Assembly: GCA_050696075.1 (NCBI GenBank) | Contig: JBOGUF010000007.1 | Span: forward strand, 1-25,350 | Direction: 5' to 3' | Length of the DNA stretch: 25,350 nt | Source of the DNA: JBOGUF01 sp050696075 | GTDB lineage: Bacteria; Chloroflexota; Chloroflexia; Thermomicrobiales; UBA6265 | In this document: piece by piece, positions 1-6,917 of the stretch | Layout: every line of letters starts with the position of its first letter | Numbering within the stretch: the first letter of the stretch is position 1 | Notes under the pieces: generated by a model | Databases searched by the model: none | What the model was told of the DNA's origin: nothing | What the model saw: only the letters and a program-made list of their open reading frames with translations | Translations under genes and position numbers: made by a program

Positions 1-1329
1 CTCGCCTCCCTCACCTGCGGCCGGGATGAGGAGTAGGCTCGGCTGGACGCTGAAGGTCACCGCGGCTTTGGCGCCGCTCGTCAACCCGACCGCCTCGATC
101 TTGTGCCCGCCGAAGGTCGAGGCCGGGATCGTGATGGCGGCCCCGACGCTCCCCTTGGTCGAGGCCGTCACGGTGGCGAGGGTCGAGGAGGAGCTCGTGG
201 TCCGGTAGTACTTTACCGCGATCGATTCGGAGGCGACGAAACCGTACATCGCCAGAGTGACCGTGCTGCCGACGGGACCAGCGGCGAGGTCATGACCCAG
301 GCTGGCGGTCGTAGCGAAGAGGGTCGCCGCCTGTTCCTTGCCGTCGAACGAGCGCCCAATTACGTAGTGGTTTCCCAGCGTTCCCTCCGGCGCGATGAAC
401 GTCGCGGTCGCCGTGCCGTTGCCGTCAACCGTCGCGGTCGTCCGCGGCGTGGTATTGACGCTTCCCCAGTAGATGTTCAGCGTCTGGTCGGGTGTGAACC
501 GCGTGCAGGTGACGAGGATCGACGTCCCGGTCGGGCCGCTGGCCGGGTTAACGTCGCACGCCGGCGGGATACCCGTCGTCAGGATGGCGCCGTTGCGGAC
601 CGTGAAATAGGTCAGGGCGGCATTGTTGGCGTTTTCCGACTCCTTGATTTTGAAGAGCGGATTGGCTACCGACTTGATCGCGTAGTCGCCGTCGGCGAGC
701 CGCGTCGTGCCGACGTCGATCCATTGCTCCGGCAACTGCCCAACGTAGATGTCGCTCCAGCCCGCGGACAACCCTTGCTTCTGGTCGTCGCAGATCTCGT
801 ATCTGGGCGACGCCGGGCCGATGTCGGAGCGCACGCGTGCGTAGTCGATGATGCAAAAGCTGGTCTTCGAGCCGCGGCGAGTGGTGCCCCGGTAGACGCC
901 GCGCGCATCTTTCTTGAGCAACTGGTAGGAGGCAAAGTCCTGGAAGTGGAAGTGGTTGTGCGTCGGGTGGTAGATCAGGTCGGAACCGATGCGGAAGCTC
1001 TGCACCATGGCGCCGCCGGTGTACTTGTCGTAGACGTTCTGGTAGACGTAGCGGCTCTGGCGCAGGTCGGCCGTAATCTCGAGCGGGCCGCCGTGGTTCT
1101 CGACTTCATTGTCGAAGCGCAAGAGGTAATGGGTCCGCCCGTCGCCCAAGACCGCGGTGTCAAAATAGAGGCCGGTCGGGGATGAAGTCCGCAAGTCGGG
1201 GTAGAGCGGTGGGCCGGCGGTGGTGGCCGGTTCGATGACCACGGCGAGACCCGCCGCCAGAACGGCCAACGCGAGCAGTAACCGCGTTGCGCCGGAGCGG
1301 ACCCCATACCACCGCGGGACGATGCGCAT
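1..1329 (-). CDS. Secreted lysyl oxidase-like copper amine oxidase, 3' end outside window
   Basis: The reading frame is open from ATG at 1329 to the left edge (443 residues visible, no stop). GGAGAG at 1338-1343 is the ribosome site. Residues 1-35 form a basic, then hydrophobic export signal. Residues about 40-245 match the lysyl oxidase domain: the copper motif H121-x2-H124-x-H126-x-H128, then GSKTSFC with K155, then SDIYVGQ with Y195, then QWIDV and NPLFKIKESENANN. K155 and Y195 align with the lysine and tyrosine that form the lysyl tyrosylquinone cofactor in animal LOX. Residues about 255-443 are two Thr/Ser-rich beta-sandwich repeats of IPT/Ig type. Known family role: oxidative deamination of lysine side chains or amines. 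Its substrate here is unknown; an extracellular protein or envelope role is inferred. Confidence 0.85.
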   Translation of the reverse strand, partial: MRIVPRWYGVRSGATRLLLALAVLAAGLAVVIEPATTAGPPLYPDLRTSSPTGLYFDTAVLGDGRTHYLLRFDNEVENHGGPLEITADLRQSRYVYQNVYDKYTGGAMVQSFRIGSDLIYHPTHNHFHFQDFASYQLLKKDARGVYRGTTRRGSKTSFCIIDYARVRSDIGPASPRYEICDDQKQGLSAGWSDIYVGQLPEQWIDVGTTRLADGDYAIKSVANPLFKIKESENANNAALTYFTVRNGAILTTGIPPACDVNPASGPTGTSILVTCTRFTPDQTLNIYWGSVNTTPRTTATVDGNGTATATFIAPEGTLGNHYVIGRSFDGKEQAATLFATTASLGHDLAAGPVGSTVTLAMYGFVASESIAVKYYRTTSSSSTLATVTASTKGSVGAAITIPASTFGGHKIEAVGLTSGAKAAVTFSVQPSLLLIPAAGEGGE

Positions 1330-1446
1330 CGGCACACTCTCCATCCACACGTGTGATCGCCATCGACGACGGCACTCACGACAAACCGTCCGCCCAAATG
1401 CGCGGGCGAACGGCTCCCCTCAGTTCTTCCCAGACGACCCATCCGT

Positions 1447-1474
1447 ACTCTATCCCAAAGGGACCGAAAGTCAA
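1447..1474 (-). promoter_or_regulatory. Possible sigma70-type promoter of the lysyl oxidase gene
   Basis: On the minus strand, TTGACT (1474-1469) is followed after 16 bases by TAGAGT (1452-1447). The -35 box matches consensus at 5 of 6 positions and the -10 at 4 of 6. It would give a leader of about 110 bases before the ATG at 1329. This rests on pattern match only. Confidence 0.35.
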
Positions 1475-1588
1475 TGCGCATCAATCAATCCGGCCAACCG
1501 TTGTGGCACGTGCACCGTAGTACTCGCGGGCAACGCGCTACACTGGCGGCAAGCAGATCGTCGAACGAGGATTGAGGAGCAACGGGGC

Positions 1589-2125
1589 ATGGCGGGAGCG
1601 AAGGCGAGCATCGACGTCGAGGCGCTACGGGCCAAGGTGCGGGACATCCCCGACTTCCCCACGCCGGGCATCCTCTTTCGCGACATTACCCCGCTGCTGT
1701 CCGACCCGGCGGCCTTCCGCACCGCGGTCGACGCCATGGCCGCGCCCTTCCACGGCATCTCCACCGTCGTCGCCATCGAGAGCCGCGGCTTCATCCTCGG
1801 CGCCCCGGTTGCCTACCACCTCGGCGCCGGGCTGGTGCCGGTGCGCAAGGTCGGCCGCTTGCCGGCCGCGACCGAGCGCGAGGAGTATGCCCTCGAATAC
1901 GGCAGCAACACGGTCGAGATTCACCAAGACGCGATCGCGCCCGGCGAGCGTGTGCTGGTCGTCGACGACCTCCTCGCCACCGGCGGCACCGTCCGCGCCG
2001 CGCTCAACCTGGTCGAGCGCCTCGGCGCCGAAGTTGCCGGCATCAGCGTCCTGGCCGAACTCTCCTTCCTCCACGGCCGCGACCAGGTGCAGGGGTACGA
2101 TTTGCGGAGTTTGATCGTGTATTAG
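1589..2125 (+). CDS. apt: Adenine phosphoribosyltransferase
   Basis: A 178-residue cytosolic purine-salvage enzyme that makes AMP from adenine and PRPP. The sequence shows the type I phosphoribosyltransferase signature VLVVDDLLATGGT at residues 122-134 (PRPP loop), the N-terminal PDFPTPGILFRDITPLL segment typical of APRT, and IESRGFI at 64-70. Length is normal for the family. The ATG at 1589 is chosen because GAGGAG (1574-1579) lies 9 bases upstream; the frame stays open further upstream, but those residues do not belong to the family. It is a single gene, divergent from the lysyl oxidase gene and convergent with the histidine-rich protein gene. Its TAG stop lies inside the first unit of a heptamer-repeat hairpin. 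Confidence 0.95.
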   Translation: MAGAKASIDVEALRAKVRDIPDFPTPGILFRDITPLLSDPAAFRTAVDAMAAPFHGISTVVAIESRGFILGAPVAYHLGAGLVPVRKVGRLPAATEREEYALEYGSNTVEIHQDAIAPGERVLVVDDLLATGGTVRAALNLVERLGAEVAGISVLAELSFLHGRDQVQGYDLRSLIVY

Positions 2126-2197
2126 GGGTCAGGAGTTAGGAGTTAGGGGTCGGGGAGAGCACGAGCCGTCGTCCCTGACTCCTGACTCCTGACCCCT
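2122..2197. repeat. Heptamer-repeat inverted pair forming a 24-bp hairpin
   Basis: Five 7-base units of the type TYAGGRG run from 2122 to 2156. Their inverted copies (CTCCTGA type) run from about 2173 to 2196. Bases 2125-2148 pair with 2173-2196 over 24 bp, with only two G-U wobbles, leaving a 24-base loop. The array starts in the apt stop codon and lies between convergent genes, so it may act as a two-way transcription terminator. No U-tract follows on either side, so a terminator role is only inferred. Confidence 0.85.
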
Positions 2198-2203
2198 GGC
2201 GGC

Positions 2204-2854
2204 CTATCGCCCAAACGTCCGGTACGCCGCGATCAGTCCGTCGCGACCGAGCTCTTCCGCGAGCGGGCCGTCCGGGTGGCCGAAGGTCCAGACATGCAGC
2301 ATCTCGGTGCGGATCGGGAAGAGGCCGGGCGAGCACGCGCCGGCCGCGTCCTGTTCGCCGACCCCGGTTGGGCCGACGCACATCCCCTCGTGCGCGTGCC
2401 AGTGGGTGAGGGAACCGCCGGGCGTCGGACCCTCACCAATCGGCGCCAGGAACATCACGCCGAGCAGATGCCGCTCGCCGTCACGGGTTTTCAGGTAGAC
2501 CAAAGCCTCCGGCTTCTCCGGATCGAGGTAGACGTCATCGCTGGCATAGATCGGGTTGACGTAATGGGCGGCGAAGATTTCGGGGGTGATCCGGAAATAC
2601 CCCTCGTCCTTCGCCACCGCGAACTCCTCGAACCGCGCGGCGGCCTGGGTGACGTCGGCGACGAATTGGTCTGCCGCGGCCTGTTCCTCCGCCGTCGGCG
2701 TCGCTCCCTCCGCGGCCGTCCCGTGATCGTGGCCGCCGTCGTCCGCGGCAAACCCGGCCGCTGCCAGAACAAGGAAGAGCAGAAGCGCGCCGAGCACCGC
2801 GGGACCGCGCCGTCGTCTGATGCGCCGTCGTCGTCTGTACATTCGCATCGCCAT
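2204..2854 (-). CDS. Secreted histidine-rich protein of unknown function
   Basis: A 216-residue protein. The ATG at 2854 is chosen because GGAGG at 2864-2868 lies 9 bases upstream. Residues 1-16 are strongly basic (runs of Arg), followed by a hydrophobic segment at about 18-36, so it is exported or membrane anchored. The mature part opens with an acidic HDHG stretch. The C-terminal half carries H151-W-H153-A-H155 with C159 and C174 nearby and further histidines at 187 and 193, which looks like a metal site, possibly with a disulfide. I recall similar actinobacterial and Chloroflexota hypothetical proteins but cannot name a family. It follows the M19 dipeptidase gene at 109 bases in the same direction and may be transcribed with it. 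Confidence 0.75.
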   Translation of the reverse strand: MAMRMYRRRRRIRRRRGPAVLGALLLFLVLAAAGFAADDGGHDHGTAAEGATPTAEEQAAADQFVADVTQAAARFEEFAVAKDEGYFRITPEIFAAHYVNPIYASDDVYLDPEKPEALVYLKTRDGERHLLGVMFLAPIGEGPTPGGSLTHWHAHEGMCVGPTGVGEQDAAGACSPGLFPIRTEMLHVWTFGHPDGPLAEELGRDGLIAAYRTFGR

Positions 2855-2963
2855 CGTCGGTATCCTCCGTCCACGTGCGTTCACCATGCGTCACACGTAT
2901 ACAAAGGATGCCCCGTCGCCGTAACAGGACGGTAAACCGCCGATCACGAGCACTCAGCTCCCG

Positions 2964-4049
2964 TCAGTTCTTCCACGTCCGTTCGAACACGCGCAGCCAG
3001 TTCTCGAACCCGAATTTGCGCAGCGTCGCGTCGTCGTACCCGCGAGTGCGGAGGAGATCGACCAGGGCGGGGAGGCCGGCGCAGTCGCCGAGGTCGCCCG
3101 GCATGATCGCCCCGTCGAAGTCGGAGCCGAAGGCGACCTTGTCCTCGCCGAGCCGTTCCACGAGGTAGTCCAGGTGGTCGGCGATGAGGCTGAGCGATGT
3201 TGTTTGCGCGTCGCGTCCGCCATCCTCCCGCAGGAAGCCGACGTGGAAGTTGACGCCGACGATTCCCTCCGAGTCCCGGATCGCGTCGAGTTGCGTGTCG
3301 GTCAGGTTCCGGGCCGCGGGGCAGAGGGCGTGGGCGCAGGAGTGGGTGGCGACGAGCGGCGCATCGGACAGCCGCGCCACGTCCCAGAAACCGGCTTCGT
3401 TGAGGTGCGAGACGTCGATCAGGATGCCGAGCTCGTTGCAGGCGTGGACCAGCGCTTTGCCGGCGTCGGTCAAGCCCGGTCCGGTGTCGGGCGAGGAAGG
3501 GAACTTGAAGGGGACGCCGTGGCCAAAGAGGTTCGAGCGCGACCAGACCAGGCCGATCGAGCGCAGCCCCATCGCGTAGAATGCCTCGAGTGACCGCAGA
3601 TCGGGGTCGATCGCCTCCGCGCCTTCGAAGTGGATTTCGACGGCGAAGACGCCGCGCGCGATCGCCTCCCGCAACTCCGTCGCGGTGCGGACGATCTCGA
3701 CTCGTCCATCCGATTCCCGTTCAAGACGGTAGAGCCTTCCGACCAGTTCGAGCGCGCGACTCTGGGCGTAGGCGGTCGACATCGGCTCCGGCAGCTTCGC
3801 CCCACCGCCGTAAGCGGCTATCGCCGTGGCGGCCGCCTGGTCCGGCGAGTCGGGCAGCTTGACCGACGGATCGGGCACAAAGACGGCGAAGAAGCCGCCG
3901 GCCAGCCCGCCGCCCGCCGCCCGCGGCAGGTCAACGTGCCCATTCGTCGCCTGCTCGAAAAAGGACCGCCCGGTCGATTCGAGATTGAGCACCGTGTCGT
4001 TGTGCCCGTCGAAGATCGGGATTGTCGTCGTACCCGTCGCGTTCCCCAC
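2964..4049 (-). CDS. Membrane dipeptidase, peptidase family M19
   Basis: A 361-residue zinc dipeptidase of the renal dipeptidase family, which cleaves dipeptides, including some with a D-residue. Visible metal and active-site elements are H16-N-D18 near the N terminus, the EIHFEGAEAI segment (bridging Glu), DVSHLN, ATHSCAHAL and GSDFDG. Length is normal. The start is GTG at 4049, with AGGAGG at 4054-4059 (only a 4-base spacer); no nearby ATG fits. There is no signal peptide, so it is probably cytosolic despite the family name. It is divergent from fabI and upstream of the histidine-rich protein gene. A role in using peptides imported by a transporter such as the one at the right end is inference. 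Confidence 0.92.
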   Translation of the reverse strand: MGNATGTTTIPIFDGHNDTVLNLESTGRSFFEQATNGHVDLPRAAGGGLAGGFFAVFVPDPSVKLPDSPDQAAATAIAAYGGGAKLPEPMSTAYAQSRALELVGRLYRLERESDGRVEIVRTATELREAIARGVFAVEIHFEGAEAIDPDLRSLEAFYAMGLRSIGLVWSRSNLFGHGVPFKFPSSPDTGPGLTDAGKALVHACNELGILIDVSHLNEAGFWDVARLSDAPLVATHSCAHALCPAARNLTDTQLDAIRDSEGIVGVNFHVGFLREDGGRDAQTTSLSLIADHLDYLVERLGEDKVAFGSDFDGAIMPGDLGDCAGLPALVDLLRTRGYDDATLRKFGFENWLRVFERTWKN

Positions 4050-4112
4050 GCTGCCTCCTTGCGCTCGTGCGCCTCTGGTCGGTGCCGCTAGTGAGTATCA
4101 TGCACACCAACG

Positions 4113-4130
4113 CGCCGTCGCGCTACGGCG
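4113..4130. repeat. Short hairpin before the fabI leader repeats
   Basis: CGCCGT (4113-4118) and ACGGCG (4125-4130) are perfect 6-base inverted arms around a 6-base loop. The hairpin ends one base before the heptamer array. A TATCAT at 4096-4101 could be a -10 box (5 of 6) for fabI, which would place the hairpin in the leader, but no good -35 box is seen. Confidence 0.5.
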
Positions 4131-4131
4131 G

Positions 4132-4194
4132 GTACCGAGTACCGAGTACCGAGTGCTGAGTGCTGAGTGTTACGTGCTGACGGCTGACGGCTCA
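4132..4194. repeat. Nine-unit heptamer tandem array in the fabI leader
   Basis: Nine contiguous 7-base units fill this stretch: three GTACCGA, two GTGCTGA, one divergent GTGTTAC, one GTGCTGA, CGGCTGA and CGGCTCA. The array ends exactly where the G-rich fabI ribosome-binding stretch begins. Unlike the other two heptamer arrays in the window, it has no inverted partner. It lies between the divergent M19 dipeptidase and fabI genes. Confidence 0.9.
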
Positions 4195-4209
4195 GGGGGA
4201 GGGAAAGCG

Positions 4210-4995
4210 ATGAGCGAGTATCAATCGACCGGCCTGTTGGCCGGCAAGACGTGCGTCGTGATGGGCGTGGCGAACCGGTGGAGCATCGCCTACGCGATTG
4301 CCGAAGCGATGGCCGCCGCCGGCGCCAAGCTGGCGATCAGCTATCTCGACGACCGCACGAAGCGGGAGGCGGAGGCGCTGGTCGCCCTGGCGCCAGGGAG
4401 CAACACCTACCAGTGCAACGTCGAGTCGGACGAGGAGATGGACGCCTTCGGCACGGTGCTGAAGAAAGACTTTCGGACGATCGACTGCCTGGTCCACAGT
4501 ATCGCCTTCGCCCCGCCCGACGAACTCAAAGGGCGCTTCCTGGAGACGACCCGCGACGGGTTCCGCATCGCCCACAGCGTCAGCGTCTACTCGCTGATCG
4601 CCTCGGCGCAGCGCGTGGTGCCGTTGATGACCGATGGCGGCAGCATATTGACGATGACTTACCTCGGCGCGGAGCGCGCCTTCCCCCGCTACAACGTGAT
4701 GGGCGTGGCCAAGGCGTCGTTGGAGGCGACGGTCCGCTACCTCGCCTACGACCTGGGCGAGCAGCGCATCCGGGTCAACGCCATCTCGGCCGGACCGATC
4801 AAGTCGGCGGCGGCGCGTGGCATTCCCGGTTTCACCGACATGCTGAAGCTGTCGGTCGAACGCGCCCCCTTGAAGGAGACCTTCGACGCCTCGAACGTCG
4901 CCTCCACCGCCGTCTTCCTCGCCAGCGACCTCTCGTCCGCCATCACCGGCGAGACGATCCACGTCGACAACGGGTACCACGTCGTGGGGATGTAG
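4210..4995 (+). CDS. fabI: Enoyl-[acyl-carrier-protein] reductase (NADH), FabI type
   Basis: A 261-residue short-chain dehydrogenase/reductase that performs the last reduction in each cycle of type II fatty acid synthesis. The FabI-specific features are present: GVANRWSIAYAIA at residues 19-31 (nucleotide binding), SIAFAP at 97-102, and the catalytic Y151 and Y161-x6-K168. Ordinary SDRs have Y-x3-K, so this is FabI and not FabG. Residues after SAGPIKS form the substrate-binding loop. The ATG at 4210 follows a G-rich site (4195-4203) with a 6-base gap; the open frame upstream crosses a tandem repeat and is not coding. The gene stands alone, with no fab neighbours, behind a leader full of heptamer repeats. 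FabI is the target of triclosan and isoniazid-type inhibitors in other bacteria. Confidence 0.96.
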   Translation: MSEYQSTGLLAGKTCVVMGVANRWSIAYAIAEAMAAAGAKLAISYLDDRTKREAEALVALAPGSNTYQCNVESDEEMDAFGTVLKKDFRTIDCLVHSIAFAPPDELKGRFLETTRDGFRIAHSVSVYSLIASAQRVVPLMTDGGSILTMTYLGAERAFPRYNVMGVAKASLEATVRYLAYDLGEQRIRVNAISAGPIKSAAARGIPGFTDMLKLSVERAPLKETFDASNVASTAVFLASDLSSAITGETIHVDNGYHVVGM

Positions 4996-5186
4996 AGATC
5001 GCGTGGACTCGTCTTGCGCCGGCGATGGGGTGAGCGTGGCGCCTGCCGCGATCCTGAGTCGCATCGCTGCCGGATGCGGTGGCAAGATTGTCCTCGACAG
5101 CTTGCACAGCGATCCGTTTGCGCCGTCGCATTTTGCTACCCAATAGACGTTGCGCTTGCTAGGATAGGAGGGAGGAGGACACTCGA

Positions 5187-5465
5187 ATGAGCGTGACACT
5201 ATCTCCCCAGATCGAAGCCGCGATCCGCCGAAAAGTCGAACGCGGTCTCTATGCGAGCACCGACGAGGCCGTTGCAACGGCTTTTCATCTCCTCGACGAG
5301 CACGACCGGCACGCCCTTCTCAAAGCGGCGCTTGCGGTCGGCCAGGCACAGATCGCTCGCGGCGAAGGCATTGAGTTGACCCCTGAGCTGTGGGACGACA
5401 TCGAGCGCGAGGCGGACGAAGCCGACCGCCAGGGACTTCCACTCAATCCTGATGTCTGCCCCTAA
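5187..5465 (+). CDS. ParD-like type II antitoxin
   Basis: A 92-residue protein that begins with a ribbon-helix-helix DNA-binding segment (MSVTLSPQIEAAIRRKVERG, then YASTDEAVATAFHLLDEHD), as in the ParD/CC2985 antitoxin family. The C-terminal half is acidic and would bind and neutralise the partner toxin. GGAGGAGG at 5171-5178 is 8 bases before the ATG. The gene overlaps the following toxin gene by 14 bases, the usual arrangement for such pairs. ParD proteins normally repress their own operon; no clear operator was identified in the 190 bases upstream, which hold no other gene. Confidence 0.88.
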   Translation: MSVTLSPQIEAAIRRKVERGLYASTDEAVATAFHLLDEHDRHALLKAALAVGQAQIARGEGIELTPELWDDIEREADEADRQGLPLNPDVCP

Positions 5466-5774
5466 ACGGCGCTTGATCGTCGCCCCTGAGGCGCGGATGG
5501 ACTTGAGCGACATCCTGCGCTTCACCGCTCGGCGATGGGGAAACAGCAGCGTGCCGTCTACAAAGCCAAGCTCGACGCGGGGATGCGCGGATTGCTTACC
5601 TATCCCGACCGCGGTCACCCGCGAAATCATCTCATTCCTGGCTTGCGCGCCTTGCTGGTCGAGGCGCACGTCGTCTACTACCTGTCTGACGACCGGGCAG
5701 TGACCGTCCTTCGCATCCTCCACGGCCAATTGGACGCGGCGGAACACCTCGCTTCACCGTCCTACGAGAATTAA
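5452..5774 (+). pseudogene. ParE/RelE-type toxin split by a -1 frame change
   Basis: The first frame (ATG 5452) gives RRLIVAPEARMDLSDILRF then TARRWGN, a typical ParE/RelE start. It continues into low-quality sequence and stops at 5703. The rest of the toxin (QQRAVYKAKLDAGMRGLL, then YPDRGHPR, LRALLVEAHVVYYL, VTVLRILHGQLDAAEHL) is in the -1 frame and ends at 5774. Joined at 5544, the product would be 107 residues, a normal toxin length. The frames meet at G-GGA-AAC (5538-5544), a canonical -1 slippery heptamer. One lost G in the G-run would also explain it. So this is either a broken toxin, a frameshift-controlled toxin or a sequencing error. Family role: gyrase poison or mRNA endonuclease; the residues seen do not decide which. 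Confidence 0.8.
5538..5544 (+). promoter_or_regulatory. Candidate -1 ribosomal slippery site GGGAAAC in the toxin gene
   Basis: In the toxin's zero frame the codons read G GGA AAC, which fits the X XXY YYZ rule exactly. Slipping back one base gives GGG AAA and leads directly into the frame that encodes the rest of the ParE fold. An ATG at 5535 overlaps the site and could start the second frame separately. No strong downstream hairpin or upstream Shine-Dalgarno-like stimulator is obvious by eye. Confidence 0.45.
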
Positions 5775-5887
5775 GCATCTTGGCCGAGGATCGATTCCGC
5801 GCCGCATAGGAGGTGACATGGCGGGCAGCGGGTCGCTCCTGTTGGCGCATGCCCTTCGCAACGGGGTTCAGCGCAGGCTACAGCGGC

Positions 5888-6190
5888 TCAGCCGACGAGC
5901 GCGCCGGTCAGCCAGAACCCGGTCATGCCGAGGGCGAGCGCGAGCCAGAGCGACCGCCAGCGGACGACCACGACCGTCGCCAGCGCCGCGCCGACCAGGC
6001 GGGCGGGCAGGTCGCCGTCCCACCCGCCGATGCCGGGCACGGCCAGCGCCGCGAAGACGGCAATCGGCATGTGTTCGAGGAAGCCGCGCGGACCCTCCGG
6101 GATCGTCCGCGCGCCGAGAGCGAGCCCGGCGAACTTGGTGACATAACTGACGAGCGCAACGGCGAGGATCAGGCCGAGCGTTCCGTCCAC
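5888..6190 (-). CDS. azlD: AzlD-family branched-chain amino acid exporter small subunit
   Basis: A 100-residue membrane protein with about four hydrophobic segments: LGLILAVALVSYVTKFAGLAL near the N terminus, IAVFAALAVPGI, LVGAALATVVVVRW and LWLALALGMTGFWLTGAL. It contains the family's conserved segment FLEHMPIAVFAALA. The GTG start at 6190 lies one base after the azlC stop, with GGAGG inside the end of azlC 7 bases upstream, so translation is coupled. Known AzlCD pairs export branched-chain amino acids or analogues such as 4-azaleucine. The specific substrate here cannot be read from the sequence. Confidence 0.9.
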   Translation of the reverse strand: MDGTLGLILAVALVSYVTKFAGLALGARTIPEGPRGFLEHMPIAVFAALAVPGIGGWDGDLPARLVGAALATVVVVRWRSLWLALALGMTGFWLTGALVG

Positions 6191-6191
6191 T

Positions 6192-6917
6192 TTAGCGCCT
6201 CCGCCGGTCGAGCGCCGAGCCGAGCGCCGCCGCGACGACGGCCGCGACCACGATCCGCGTCCCGCTATCGAGCCACTGGCCGAGGAGCAGCGCCGTCCCT
6301 CCCCCGGCAACCGCCACGGCGAGGTCCACCCGGGTGCGCAGCAGCGGCAGGAGCAGCGCGAGAAACGAAAGCGGAAAGACAAAGTCCAGCCCGACGCCGT
6401 TGAGGTTACCAATCGCCCCGCCGAGCCAGATCCCGGCGGCGGTCGCCAGTGAGTACGAGAGGTAGAGGCTCAAGCCGGCGCCGAAGAGGAAGCCGGCGCT
6501 GCCGCGACCCTCGCGGAACTCGCGCAGGGTGATCCCGTACGACTCGTCAGTCAGCAAGCAGGCTTGCAACCAGCGCGGCGGACGGACGACGCGCGGCAGA
6601 TGGACGTTGAGCGAGAAGCCGTAGAGGACGTAGCGCACGTTGAGCAGCGCGGCGGTGAGCGCGATCACGACCGCGCTCGTGCCGGACGCCGCCAGGGTGA
6701 CGACGACGAGCTGGATGCTGCCGGCGAAGATCAGCATCGACATCGCCTGCGTCTCCAGCGCCGAGAACCCCTCCTCCCGTGCCAGAATCGCGAAGGCGGC
6801 GCCGAACGGCACGACTCCCATCCAGAGCGGGATCATCGCCAGGAACCCGCGCCGCACCTCCGACCGGTCGGTGGCCGGTGCGGCGCGTTCGACGTCGGCA
6901 GTGGCCGGCGGGGTCAT
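6192..6917 (-). CDS. azlC: AzlC-family branched-chain amino acid exporter large subunit
   Basis: A 241-residue inner-membrane protein. Family features include RRGFLAMIPLWMGVVPFGAAF at the start, then AGSIQLVVVTLAASG, LNVRYVLYGFSLNVHL (the conserved LNxRY-L-Y-G segment) and LTDESYGI. Together with AzlD it forms an amino acid exporter. The ATG at 6917 overlaps the stop of the upstream DinB-like gene by four bases (ATGA), so the start is set by coupling. The frame remains open upstream, but that part is antisense-quality sequence inside the DinB gene. It forms an operon of three genes with the DinB-like gene and azlD. Confidence 0.92.
   Translation of the reverse strand: MTPPATADVERAAPATDRSEVRRGFLAMIPLWMGVVPFGAAFAILAREEGFSALETQAMSMLIFAGSIQLVVVTLAASGTSAVVIALTAALLNVRYVLYGFSLNVHLPRVVRPPRWLQACLLTDESYGITLREFREGRGSAGFLFGAGLSLYLSYSLATAAGIWLGGAIGNLNGVGLDFVFPLSFLALLLPLLRTRVDLAVAVAGGGTALLLGQWLDSGTRIVVAAVVAAALGSALDRRRR

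Noticed and set aside
103..1185. A 360-codon plus-strand frame
   Set aside because: It is the complement of the lysyl oxidase gene, whose copper and cofactor motifs are clear on the minus strand.
1531..1544. TACACT as a -10 box for apt
   Set aside because: No acceptable -35 hexamer lies 15-19 bases upstream, so the match is too weak to call.
2122..2149. Telomere-like TTAGGGG units
   Set aside because: Only two of five units match; the array is one of several heptamer families in ordinary gaps and pairs with an inverted copy.
5131..5165. TAGGAT as a -10 box for the ParD/ParE pair
   Set aside because: The nearest -35-like hexamer is 21-22 bases away; spacing is poor.
4192..5277. A 361-codon minus-strand frame
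   Set aside because: It is antisense to fabI and its flanks; the composition is shadow-like, and FabI catalytic residues are intact on the plus strand.
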